Assembly: GCF_900996235.1 (NCBI RefSeq)
Contig: NZ_CAAJGM010000230.1
Span: forward strand, 248,001 to 312,000
Length of the DNA stretch: 64,000 nucleotides
Source of the DNA: Paraburkholderia sp. BCC1885
Lineage (GTDB): Bacteria > Pseudomonadota > Gammaproteobacteria > Burkholderiales > Burkholderiaceae
Direction of reading: 5' to 3'
This document shows positions 1 through 7,073 of the stretch, piece by piece. Below the pieces are notes generated by a model that ran no database searches, was not told the DNA's origin, and was given only the letters and a program-made list of their open reading frames with translations. Positions within the stretch are counted from its first letter, which is position 1; each line of letters opens with the position of its first letter. The position numbers and the translations under genes were made by a program.

Positions 1-742
1 ACGCGGGACTCAGCGCCAAAGCGCGCGCGTAACTTTGCAGCGCCTGCTCGTGCTGATTCAGGTCCACGAGCGTGAGACCGAGGTTGTTCCATGCATCGGC
101 AAACGCGGGCGCGAATTCGAGCGCGCGCTGGTAGCTGTCCTGCGCTTCCTGCGGACGGTTCAGATCGCTCAAGGCGTTGGCGCGATTGCTCCAGGCTTCC
201 GCGTAGGTGGGCTGCAAGGCGATGGCCTGGTCGCAACTCGCAAGGGCATCCGCGGCCCGGCCGAGATCGCGCAGCACGCAAGCGCGATTGCTCCATGCCT
301 GGGCGAACTCGGGGCGCAGCTTCAGGGCGTGTTCGAAGCTCGCGAGGGCATCGGCGGGAGCATCCAGGCCGGCTAATGCGTTACCGCGATTGTTCAGCGC
401 ATCGACGAAACCGGCTTGCAATGCCAGAGCACGATTCGCGCTGGCGAGCCCTTCCTTGAAGCGCCGCAAGGCGTTGTAGGCGAAGGCAAGATTGGAATGA
501 ACCGGCGCCTGCATGCCGTTGATCGCGACCGCTTTTTTCAGCAGTTCGATGCCTTCCTCCAGGCGCCCCGACTGGAGCGCGAGCGCGCCGAGCAACTGGA
601 TGGCGTCGAAGTGTTTGGGCCGCAGCTTGAGAATTTCGCGGTACACGTCTTCGGCTTCGGCATACGCGCCGTTTTGCTGCAAGGCCACGGCCTCGCGAAA
701 CAGGGTGTCGAGCTGGCGCTGCGGGTTCGCTGTCTTGCTCAT
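1..742 (-). CDS. Tetratricopeptide repeat (TPR) protein, 3' end beyond the window
   Basis: The reading frame is open from an ATG at 742 to the window edge, about 247 codons, so the C-terminus is missing. The protein begins MSKTANPQRQLDTLFREAVA and then consists of consecutive 34-residue TPR units with the usual pattern (A at positions 8 and 20, often ending in a proline-containing turn), for example stretches around YAEAEDVYREILKLRP, ADALASFEHALKLRP and QEAQDSYQRALEFAP. Asn-Asn-x-Gly and Trp-Ser-Asn-Arg-Ala openings recur, as in TPR proteins linked to SPINDLY/O-GlcNAc-transferase-like enzymes of Burkholderiales. Whether a glycosyltransferase domain follows cannot be seen. Role inferred only as a protein-interaction scaffold. 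Confidence 0.85.
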   Translation of the reverse strand, partial: MSKTANPQRQLDTLFREAVALQQNGAYAEAEDVYREILKLRPKHFDAIQLLGALALQSGRLEEGIELLKKAVAINGMQAPVHSNLAFAYNALRRFKEGLASANRALALQAGFVDALNNRGNALAGLDAPADALASFEHALKLRPEFAQAWSNRACVLRDLGRAADALASCDQAIALQPTYAEAWSNRANALSDLNRPQEAQDSYQRALEFAPAFADAWNNLGLTLVDLNQHEQALQSYARALALSPA

Positions 743-965
743 AGGATGCATGGAGCCGGGCGCGTGCTCGGCCCGCTCGGATAGTCTTCGCTGACGATGT
801 TTGGCAAGCCTGCCCGGACCCATGTGAGGCGATGACGACGCGCGGACGCGAACAGGCGGATGGCGGCGATTATCGCCGAAAAGCCGCCAGCCGGCAGCGC
901 TACACGGCTGCCGACGCTGGCGCCCGGCGTATCATGACCCGGTCACGACAAACGGAGATGCGACG

Positions 966-1301
966 ATGAACTTGCGCGCTTCACTGCTGCTGGCTGGCGC
1001 CGTGGTGGCGGCCGTATCGCTCACGGCCTGCAATCAGGCCGGTCCGGTCGAATTCTCCGCGACCGGGGCCGATGCGCCGGATACGTCACGCGCCGACGAT
1101 CTGGATTTTGGGTCCATGGACCATTCCATTGCCGTTTGCAAGGCTGCGGCCCAAAGCGCGGGGCAGGGCCGTTGCGTGAAAGTGCGGGCGTATGAAGCCT
1201 GCATGAAGTCGCGCGGCTACATCACCGTGCTGGGACCGGAGAACCCTTCTTCCTGCGGACAACCCGCGTGGGAGCAGGACGTGCGCAAGTGGCTGCAGTG
1301 A
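966..1301 (+). CDS. Small putative lipoprotein
   Basis: A 111-residue protein with a lipoprotein signal peptide: a short basic start (MNLR), a hydrophobic stretch, and a lipobox ending LTAC at about residue 22, so the mature protein would start at a lipidated cysteine. The mature part has four more cysteines and an AYEACMKSRGY segment; paired cysteines of this kind occur in small periplasmic CHCH-like proteins. A GGAG ribosome site lies about 9 bases before the ATG. No family is recognised. It diverges from the TPR gene, and the 220-base gap presumably holds both promoters. Confidence 0.75.
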   Translation: MNLRASLLLAGAVVAAVSLTACNQAGPVEFSATGADAPDTSRADDLDFGSMDHSIAVCKAAAQSAGQGRCVKVRAYEACMKSRGYITVLGPENPSSCGQPAWEQDVRKWLQ

Positions 1302-1317
1302 CGCGAGAATTCACTGC
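1295..1317 (+). terminator. Weak stem-loop overlapping a stop codon
   Basis: A perfect 7-bp inverted repeat, GCAGTGA and TCACTGC with a 9-base loop, begins within the last codons of the small lipoprotein gene and includes its TGA stop. There is no T-tract, so this could be a 3' stabilising hairpin rather than an intrinsic terminator. Confidence 0.3.
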
Positions 1318-1396
1318 TTCGACAGGAAACGACCGCGTTTCAGGTTCCGAAGAGTGCGGCCAATCTCGAGCAGGCGTATTGGCTAACCTCTAATAG

Positions 1397-1648
1397 CTAC
1401 TGCGCCAACTGAAGCTGTGGCTGCCGGGCTGCGGGCAGCTTTGTGCAGAGATCGAATTCATCCAGTTCCAGCAACAGGCCATCGACCTTGCGTAGCTGCG
1501 CATTCGAGAGATGCGTGGTATCGAGAATCTGATAAAGACGCTGACGCCAGTAAGCCGACGGCAAATAGGAGCCGCCAAGCTCTCCATGCAAAGCGGGCCG
1601 CATCACGCGGGCGATATGCGCAATGCCTTCGTCGATAAACGTATTCAT
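1397..1648 (-). CDS. Conserved-looking hypothetical protein, 83 aa
   Basis: An 83-residue soluble protein (MNTFIDEGIAHIARVMRP...) preceded by GGGGA about 5 bases before the ATG. Its composition is balanced, with the hydrophobic spacing of short helices (for example SNAQLRKVDGLLLELDEF), unlike the Arg/Pro-rich shadow frames around it. No signal peptide or known motif is seen and no function is proposed. It converges with the small lipoprotein gene, leaving about 95 bases between them. Confidence 0.55.
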   Translation of the reverse strand: MNTFIDEGIAHIARVMRPALHGELGGSYLPSAYWRQRLYQILDTTHLSNAQLRKVDGLLLELDEFDLCTKLPAARQPQLQLAQ

Positions 1649-2022
1649 GGTGTCCCCGTGAGTCCTGCCGGCCGGTCCAGCCGTGTCCGTTACGTCTGAT
1701 GAATCGAGCGGCTTTATAAGCGTGGTTAAACGATGCCGTTAGATAGGAATCCGTTTCATCTCACACGCTTCATGAACCGCATGAATTGAAGAGTACGCGC
1801 GGGCGTCGTGGGTCAATTGGTGGAATACGGCGCGTTTGCTACGTCAATTCATGCCCTGCGCATGGGACGCTGGCGATGCTAATCGCGATTGTCAGGTTTC
1901 CGGTAACAGTGAATTCAAAATCGCGCTCTTCACCGCCAGATTCGAGGCCTCTAGACTGTTCTTACTGGCTACGGACACATGAGTTTGTAGCGCCGTATAA
2001 AACAATCTTTCGAGGTGTCACC
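1649..2022. other. Intergenic stretch upstream of the DUF4148 gene
   Basis: About 370 bases without a convincing gene. It is less GC-rich than its surroundings. A promoter-like pair sits at its right end (see 1972-2001). The remainder probably holds the promoter of the leftward 83-aa gene; no repeat or RNA structure was recognised. Confidence 0.5.
1972..2001 (+). promoter_or_regulatory. Candidate sigma-70 promoter for the DUF4148 gene
   Basis: CGGACA (1972-1977; matches the GACA half of TTGACA) is followed by an 18-base spacer and TATAAA (1996-2001). The predicted start lies roughly 15 bases before the ATG at 2023, leaving room for the GAGGTG ribosome site. Confidence 0.4.
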
Positions 2023-2346
2023 ATGAAGTCGCTCATCAAGGCTGTTGCTATTGCTGCTGTTCTGGCTGCTCCCGTGGTTTCGTTTGCTCAGACGAATGAG
2101 CCGGTGACACGCGCGCAGGTTCGCGCCGAGCTGATCCAGATCGAAAAGGCCGGCTACAACCCGTCGACCTCGAACGACTACGATTACCCGGCCAATATTC
2201 AGGCGGCGGAAGCACGCGTCGCCACGCAAAACGGCCAGGCGGACGCCACCGGCTACGGCTCGGGCGCCAACGGTTCGGCACAAGCCGGACAGCGGACCGA
2301 AACGACTGTGAGCCCGTATTCACCGCCGGTTTATAACGTCCGTTGA
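2023..2346 (+). CDS. DUF4148 family exported protein
   Basis: A 107-residue protein with a clean Sec signal peptide (MKSLIKAVAIAAVLAAPVVSFA, cleavage expected before QTNEP). It is followed by the DUF4148 signature TRAQVRAELIQIEKAGYNP, found in many paralogous small secreted proteins of Burkholderia and relatives. The C-terminal half is Gly/Ala/Gln-rich and probably disordered. The ATG at 2023 was chosen over upstream in-frame starts because it has a GAGGTG ribosome site and begins the signal peptide. Molecular function of the family is unknown. It stands alone with its own promoter-like site. Confidence 0.88.
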   Translation: MKSLIKAVAIAAVLAAPVVSFAQTNEPVTRAQVRAELIQIEKAGYNPSTSNDYDYPANIQAAEARVATQNGQADATGYGSGANGSAQAGQRTETTVSPYSPPVYNVR

Positions 2347-2575
2347 TGGATGGCGGCTGGCTCAGCCGCGCACGGATACGAATCAGGGCTTCTCTGCAGC
2401 CACAGCGCAGATGGTCCGGCAGCAGGCCTGCATCTCGACGGAGATGCGGGCCTGTTTGCTATGGAGCGACGCTTCGATGGACGCCTGCCCGGGTCGTGGC
2501 AGCGGTTCGGCTTTCGCGGTATTTTTCATCCACTTCGATCATTGATCGTTTGATGGCGCCGCCCAGGAATCTCTC

Positions 2576-3556
2576 ATGACAGAACGTAAGCCGTTTGATG
2601 CCGCAGTACGTCGAATGTTGGACGAGCAGGCTTTAGTCGCTGCTGCCTTGCCGCCCGTGACCTCGAATGAGGAACGGGTTCGCATGGCGCGCGGCTTGAT
2701 GACGCAAGCGCTGGAAAACCGCACGTCGATTGCCGGTTTGCCCAATGAGGTTCAGACGCGTGACGTGGAGATCGAAGCCGGCTTGCACGCGCGGATTTAT
2801 CTGCCGCCGGGCGAGAGCAGCGCGCGTCCGGTGATGGTGTACACGCACGGCGGCGGCTGGGTCATCGGCGCGGTGGCGACCGTCGATCCGTTCTGCCGTT
2901 TGTTGAGTGCGGCGTCGGGGGTAATCATTGTCTCGGTCGAGTATCGGCTCGCGCCGGAGCATCCATACCCGGCGGCGTTGGACGATACGCTGACGGCCTT
3001 CGAGTGGGTAGCCGGCCATGCGCACGAGTTTGGCGGCGACGCGGCGCGGCTGGTATTGGGCGGCGATAGCGCCGGTGCCAATCTGGCCGCGGTGGCGGCC
3101 AACCGGCTGTGCGGCGCCGGCGCGGCCAGGGCGGATGCGCTGCGGGCATTACTGCTGCTTTATCCGGTCACGGATCACCCCAGCGCGAACCATCCGTCTT
3201 ACGCGGAAAACGCGACCGGCTACGGGCTCGAGGCGAATCTGATGCGCTGGTTCTGGGAGCAGTACGCGCCGGACGTGGCTGCGGACGATCCGAATGTGGC
3301 GCCTTTGCGCCTGCGCGAATTGCCCGCGCTGCCGCCGACGCTCGTGACCACCGCGTACTACGACGTGTTGCGCGACGAGGGGATCGCCTACGCGGAGAAG
3401 TTGCAGGCAGCGGGGGTAGCGGTGACTCACCTGCATGCGCCGGACATGGGACACAACTTTCCGGTGTCGCCGGCGCAGGTGGCGCGGTTTCCGCAGGGTG
3501 TCGAGGCGTTGCGTGAGATTGCAGCGTGGCTTAAGCGGAGCCTGGCGGCTGGCTAG
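2576..3556 (+). CDS. Alpha/beta hydrolase, hormone-sensitive-lipase type esterase
   Basis: A 326-residue alpha/beta-hydrolase of the HSL (bacterial family IV) esterases, which hydrolyse short acyl esters in the cytoplasm. Visible motifs in order: oxyanion loop HGGGW (91-95), nucleophile motif GDSAG with Ser165, the acidic residue in YYDVLRDEG (Asp263), and the catalytic His in DMGHNFP (His293). The complete triad and a family-typical length argue for an active enzyme. AGGAA precedes the ATG. It converges with the following small gene and the two reading frames overlap by 4 bases. Substrate unknown. Confidence 0.9.
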   Translation: MTERKPFDAAVRRMLDEQALVAAALPPVTSNEERVRMARGLMTQALENRTSIAGLPNEVQTRDVEIEAGLHARIYLPPGESSARPVMVYTHGGGWVIGAVATVDPFCRLLSAASGVIIVSVEYRLAPEHPYPAALDDTLTAFEWVAGHAHEFGGDAARLVLGGDSAGANLAAVAANRLCGAGAARADALRALLLLYPVTDHPSANHPSYAENATGYGLEANLMRWFWEQYAPDVAADDPNVAPLRLRELPALPPTLVTTAYYDVLRDEGIAYAEKLQAAGVAVTHLHAPDMGHNFPVSPAQVARFPQGVEALREIAAWLKRSLAAG

Positions 3557-3774
3557 TTCGTGACGAAGATCGCGACGGCTTTGGGATGTTTCAGTTCGAA
3601 GGCCTGGACGCGGCCGGCTCGCACGTCGAGGATCAGGCGGTCGATCTGCTCGAGTTCGCGCGACTCCGTTTCGACGTTGCCGGTCGACGAGTCTGCGATC
3701 TTTTCAAATATCGCGCGGCGGGATTCCAACAGGTAGGTTACCGCGCTCGCGCGGCCCATGAAGAAGCGCTCCAT
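3553..3774 (-). CDS. Small hypothetical protein, 73 aa
   Basis: A 73-residue protein (MERFFMGRASAVTYLLESRR...) with amphipathic helices and no signal peptide. The open frame extends further upstream but is a Pro/Thr-rich run typical of non-coding sequence here. An alternative start is the ATG five codons later, which has GGAG at a better distance than the first ATG. The last bases overlap the end of the esterase gene on the other strand. The upstream region is unusually G-rich on the plus strand (see 3836-3864). Function unknown. Confidence 0.65.
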   Translation of the reverse strand: MERFFMGRASAVTYLLESRRAIFEKIADSSTGNVETESRELEQIDRLILDVRAGRVQAFELKHPKAVAIFVTN

Positions 3775-3835
3775 TTGAGGTGTCCGGCTGGGTGGGGGAT
3801 TGGTGTGAACATAGCACGGGGGAGCGTTTGGTGTT

Positions 3836-3864
3836 GGGTGGGTGAAGGGTGGGGAAGGGGTGGG
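3836..3864 (+). other. G-quadruplex-forming motif
   Basis: Six G-tracts of 3-4 bases lie within 29 bases: 3836-3838, 3840-3842, 3847-3849, 3851-3854, 3857-3860 and 3862-3864, with loops of 1-4 bases. It meets the usual G3+N1-7 rule for an intramolecular quadruplex on the plus strand. It sits 60-90 bases upstream of the leftward 73-aa gene, on the template strand for that gene, and close to the tRNA 3' end. Confidence 0.75.
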
Positions 3865-3996
3865 TGTTCGTTGATCGGGGGGCTTTGGCGGTGCGGTGGC
3901 TTGGTCGTTCGTGCCATGACAAAGCAAAGAGTCCCGTGTCGAGGCGACGGCGGGGCTTTGAATGAGGCTGGGGAGTTGTGAAGCAGGAATTGGGGA

Positions 3997-4071
3997 TGGT
4001 CCCCCCGACAGGAATCGAACCTGTATCTAGCGCTTAGGAGGCACTTGTTCTATCCATTGAACTACGGGGAG
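3997..4071 (-). tRNA. tRNA-Arg (anticodon CCU)
   Basis: A full cloverleaf can be folded on the minus strand. The acceptor arm pairs CTCCCCG with CGGGGGG and is followed by discriminator A and an encoded CCA. The D arm is GTTC/GAAC. The anticodon stem AGTGC/GCGCT encloses the loop CTCCTAA, giving anticodon CCT, and the T arm is ACAGG-TTCGATT-CCTGT. It decodes the rare arginine codon AGG. The gene is transcribed leftward in the same direction as the rubredoxin gene 240 bases upstream. Confidence 0.96.
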
Positions 4072-4169
4072 AGGCCGCGAGCATATCGTTCCGCCAATCC
4101 GCTACGTTCCTAAGTCGACCCTTCGTAGCGCGGAACACGTTCAATTCTGGCGTCAGCGTGACCCGCGGT

Positions 4170-4186
4170 GTCATGTCTGACATGAC
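4170..4186. promoter_or_regulatory. 17-bp perfect palindrome between rubredoxin gene and tRNA
   Basis: GTCATGTC and GACATGAC flank a single T, a perfect 8+1+8 inverted repeat. It lies about 100 bases upstream of the tRNA-Arg gene and 124 bases beyond the rubredoxin stop. The size and symmetry suit a dimeric repressor site; there is no T-tract to suggest a terminator. The bound protein is unknown. Confidence 0.4.
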
Positions 4187-4309
4187 TGACAGGCACGCAG
4201 CCGAATTGCGCCGCAGGGGCCAGAGTATAGCAAAGCCATCCGTGCCTGCGAATGGCCGCCGGCGAGCCACGCGCATCCGCACCCGGCCCCACCAGAAGCT
4301 AAATCTAAA

Positions 4310-4495
4310 TCAAAACTCCACAACCGCAAATTCTGCCTTGCCCACGTCGCACAGCGGGCAGCGCCAGTCTTCCGGGATGTCCGCGAAGCGCGTGCCGGCC
4401 GCAATGCCGTCTTCCGGCAGACCTTCTTCTTCGTTGTAAATCCAGCCGCAAATCAGGCAGACCCAGCTTTTGTACTCAATGACGACTTCGCTCAC
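4310..4495 (-). CDS. rubA: Rubredoxin
   Basis: A 61-residue rubredoxin, a small cytoplasmic one-electron carrier holding one Fe(Cys)4 centre. The four ligands are Cys13 and Cys16 (CLICGW) and Cys46 and Cys49 (RCPLCD), with the expected 29-residue spacing and conserved aromatic residues between. Length is normal for the family. It stands alone, transcribed leftward and divergent from uup. The partner (alkane hydroxylase, rubrerythrin-like or other) is not in the window. Confidence 0.95.
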   Translation of the reverse strand: MSEVVIEYKSWVCLICGWIYNEEEGLPEDGIAAGTRFADIPEDWRCPLCDVGKAEFAVVEF

Positions 4496-4524
4496 GACCC
4501 ATTCTTCCTTCAGTTCACACTAAA

Positions 4525-4556
4525 CCGCGCGATTTGCCCCTTTTTGGGGCGCGCGG
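4525..4556. other. Bulged hairpin upstream of the rubredoxin gene
   Basis: CCGCGC and GCGCGG enclose an inner stem GCCCC/GGGGC with a T5 loop, and a 5-base bulge (GATTT) on one side. It lies 30-60 bases upstream of the rubredoxin start on that gene's leader side, so it could form in its 5' UTR. Function not known. Confidence 0.3.
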
Positions 4557-4718
4557 CGACGCGCAATATTACCGGAATTTGAAAATCCGCCCATCTGGAC
4601 ATAAGGCCGCAGCATTGGCGGGCCTTCCTGAACGTCCGGCCAGCCGAGACCTCGTCGCCAGCAACCCTGTCATCCGGCCTATATCTTCCGGCCTGCAGGC
4701 ATGCGCCTCTGCGCCCGG

Positions 4719-4724
4719 TACAAT
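4719..4724 (+). promoter_or_regulatory. Candidate -10 element (TACAAT) for uup
   Basis: GGTACAAT at 4717-4724 lies about 40 bases before the uup ATG. No good -35 hexamer is seen at 16-18 bases. The same octamer recurs upstream of other genes in this window. Confidence 0.4.
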
Positions 4725-4765
4725 GCGTGGTTCCGGCTCACTGCTGTCTTCTCTTCCAAATCTCC

Positions 4766-6706
4766 ATGTCGCTTTACACCATTACCGGGGCGCAACTGGC
4801 GTTCGGTCACGTCGCGTTGCTCGATCACGCGGATTTCTCTCTCGAAGCGGGCGAGCGCGTCGGGCTGATCGGTCGCAACGGCGCGGGCAAGTCGTCGCTG
4901 CTGAAGATCGTCGCTGATCTGAGTAAGCCGGATGACGGTCTCGTCACGCGTCAGCAGGGCCTGACTTCGGTCTACGTGCCCCAGGAGCCGGAGTTCGACA
5001 CGGACGACACGGTGTTCGACGCGGTCGCCGCCGGCCTCACCCACGCCCGCGCGTTGCTGGATGAATACGACGTCGTCGCCAACCAGCTCGCCGACGAACC
5101 GGAAGGCGCCGCGCACGACGAACTGATGTCGCGCATGAACACGCTGCAATCAGCGCTGGATCACGCGGACGCCTGGAACTGGAGCACGCGCGTCGCCACC
5201 ACGCTGCAGCAGATCGGGCTGAACGGCGAGGCGCGGGTCGGCTCGCTGTCGGGCGGCATGCAAAAGCGCGTGGCATTGGCGCGCGCGCTGGTCGTGCAGC
5301 CGGACGTGCTGTTGCTCGACGAACCAACCAACCACCTCGACTTCGACGGCATTCGCTGGCTCGAGGATCTGCTGGTCTCGCTGCGTGCCGGGCTGCTGTT
5401 CATCACCCACGATCGCGCGTTTCTCGACCGCGTCGCCACGCGCATTGTCGAACTGGATCGCGGCCGTTTGCTGTCGTATCCGGGCAATTTCAGCGCGTAC
5501 CAGACCCGCAAGGCGCAGCAGCTCGAAATCGAACAGGTGGAAGCGGCCAAGTTCGACAAGTTGCTCGCGCAGGAAGAGGTGTGGATCCGCAAGGGCGTCG
5601 AAGCGCGGCGCACGCGCAGCGTCGGGCGGATTGCGCGGCTCGTGCAGATGCGCAATGAGCGCGCCGAGCGCCGCAACGTGCAGGGTAATGTGAAGCTCGA
5701 CGTGGGGCAGGGCGAGAAGTCCGGCAAGATCGTCGCGGAACTGACGGACGTGACCAAGCGCTACGGCACGCGCACGGTGGTGGACAATTTCACGGCCACG
5801 GTCATGCGTGGCGACAAGATCGGCTTTGTCGGTCCGAACGGCGCGGGCAAGACCACGCTGCTGAAGATGATCCTCGGCGAGTTGCCGCCGGACGAAGGCG
5901 CGGTGCGCATCGGCACCAATCTGCAAGTCGCGTATTTCGACCAGATGCGCGCGCAACTGGATCTGGAAAAGAGCCTCGCCGATACCATCAGCCCCGGCAG
6001 CGAGTGGGTCGAAGTCAACGGCCAGAAAAAGCATGTGATGAGCTATCTCGGCGACTTCCTGTTCGCGCCGGAGCGCGCGCGCTCGCCGGTCAAGTCGCTG
6101 TCGGGCGGCGAACGTAACCGGCTGCTGCTGGCGCGTCTGTTCGCGCGGCCGGCCAACGTGCTGGTGCTCGACGAGCCCACCAACGACCTCGACATCCCCA
6201 CGCTTGAACTGCTCGAAGAATTGCTTACCGAATACGACGGCACGGTGCTGCTGGTCAGCCACGATCGCGCGTTTCTGGATAACGTCGCGACGTCGGTGAT
6301 CGCGTCGGAGGGCGGCGGCAAGTGGCGCGAGTATGTCGGCGGTTTCACCGACTGGCAGATTCAGCGCGACCGTTCGCAGCAGATGGCGCAGGACGCGCAA
6401 AAGGACGCGGCGAAGGAAGCGGCCAAAGAGGTGGCCTCGAAAGACGGCGCAGCGGCGGCGCGCAGCAATCCGCAGCGCGTCGCCAAGCTGTCGTTCAAGG
6501 AGCAGCGCGAACTCGAAGCACTGCCGGCGCAGATCGCCGCGCTGGAAGCCGAGCAAAAGACGATTGGCGCAAAACTCGAAGACGGCTCGATTTTTGCCAA
6601 AGATGCTGCGGAAGGCACGCGCTTGACGGCGCGCTACGCGGCGATCGACGAAGAATTGCTGGTGGCGATGGAGCGGTGGGACGAACTGGAGAGCCGGCGC
6701 AAGTGA
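4766..6706 (+). CDS. uup: ABC-F family ATPase Uup
   Basis: A 646-residue soluble ABC-F protein: two ATP-binding cassettes in one chain and no membrane segments. Cassette 1 has Walker A GRNGAGKS (36-43), signature LSGGMQKR and Walker B DEPTNHLD. Cassette 2 has GPNGAGKT (about 356), LSGGERNR and DEPTNDLD. A charged Ala/Lys/Glu-rich C-terminal segment that should form a coiled coil matches the Uup C-terminal domain. ABC-F proteins act at the ribosome; Uup is also linked to precise excision of transposons and branched DNA. The start at 4766 (MSLYTITGAQ) aligns with family members; a longer frame upstream does not. Confidence 0.95.
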   Translation: MSLYTITGAQLAFGHVALLDHADFSLEAGERVGLIGRNGAGKSSLLKIVADLSKPDDGLVTRQQGLTSVYVPQEPEFDTDDTVFDAVAAGLTHARALLDEYDVVANQLADEPEGAAHDELMSRMNTLQSALDHADAWNWSTRVATTLQQIGLNGEARVGSLSGGMQKRVALARALVVQPDVLLLDEPTNHLDFDGIRWLEDLLVSLRAGLLFITHDRAFLDRVATRIVELDRGRLLSYPGNFSAYQTRKAQQLEIEQVEAAKFDKLLAQEEVWIRKGVEARRTRSVGRIARLVQMRNERAERRNVQGNVKLDVGQGEKSGKIVAELTDVTKRYGTRTVVDNFTATVMRGDKIGFVGPNGAGKTTLLKMILGELPPDEGAVRIGTNLQVAYFDQMRAQLDLEKSLADTISPGSEWVEVNGQKKHVMSYLGDFLFAPERARSPVKSLSGGERNRLLLARLFARPANVLVLDEPTNDLDIPTLELLEELLTEYDGTVLLVSHDRAFLDNVATSVIASEGGGKWREYVGGFTDWQIQRDRSQQMAQDAQKDAAKEAAKEVASKDGAAAARSNPQRVAKLSFKEQRELEALPAQIAALEAEQKTIGAKLEDGSIFAKDAAEGTRLTARYAAIDEELLVAMERWDELESRRK

Positions 6707-7073
6707 GGCGTGTCGATGAACGTCGATTGCGGCCGGGCGTGCCTGGGCCGGGCGCGGCCTCCGATCTCTCAATTGGTCCGGGCTACACCACTTGCGTCTT
6801 GTCCGAATGGCCATTCCCGGGCGCTGTCAATTGCCGCTCGTATCGAAATCAGTAAAATACCCCGCGAACAGGCTTGCCCCGGGTGCCCGCGTCGGCTGTA
6901 CGGCGTATAGCACGGCGCCCGGGACGAGCCAGGCCATAAAAAGTTTGCCCGCCGTGCGGGCAGCCCACCCACCCCGTTGTTTCGTTTCGCTTTTTTTGAA
7001 AACTCAACGCATTGTCCACGGACCTGTCCACAGGACCTGTGGACAACGATGAACCGTCGGACCCGAGTCAACC
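6707..7073. other. Intergenic region before parE
   Basis: About 370 bases with no supported gene. It holds a hairpin (TGCCCGC at 6946-6952, GCGGGCA at 6956-6962) without a T-tract on the plus strand, and near its right end the DnaA-box-like cluster described at 7012-7046. The parE promoter must lie here; GTAAAATAC near 6852 is a possible -10 region. Confidence 0.5.
7012..7046. promoter_or_regulatory. DnaA-box-like inverted repeat cluster upstream of parE
   Basis: A perfect 10-bp inverted repeat, TGTCCACAGG (7025-7034) and CCTGTGGACA (7036-7045), centred on one A, is preceded by another copy of the core, TTGTCCACG, at about 7013-7021. Each core is one or two bases away from the DnaA box TTATCCACA. 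The cluster ends 28 bases before the parE ATG, so it would lie in the promoter or 5' leader. It could be an operator, a DnaA site or an RNA hairpin close to the ribosome site. Confidence 0.5.

Noticed and set aside
3997..4071. tRNA-Arg as an integration site of a genomic island
   Set aside because: No integrase, no second copy of the tRNA 3' end and no compositional break on either side; ordinary genes flank it.
5150..6814. Minus-strand open frame of 554 codons
   Set aside because: Antisense shadow of uup, which has all ABC-F motifs.
6946..6962. Hairpin TGCCCGC/GCGGGCA as a terminator
   Set aside because: On the plus strand no T-tract follows; a T-tract exists leftward but no leftward gene is present to end there.
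7012..7046. Second replication origin
   Set aside because: DnaA-like sites are few and there is no AT-rich unwinding region, dnaA, dnaN or partition gene; a regulatory site is more likely.
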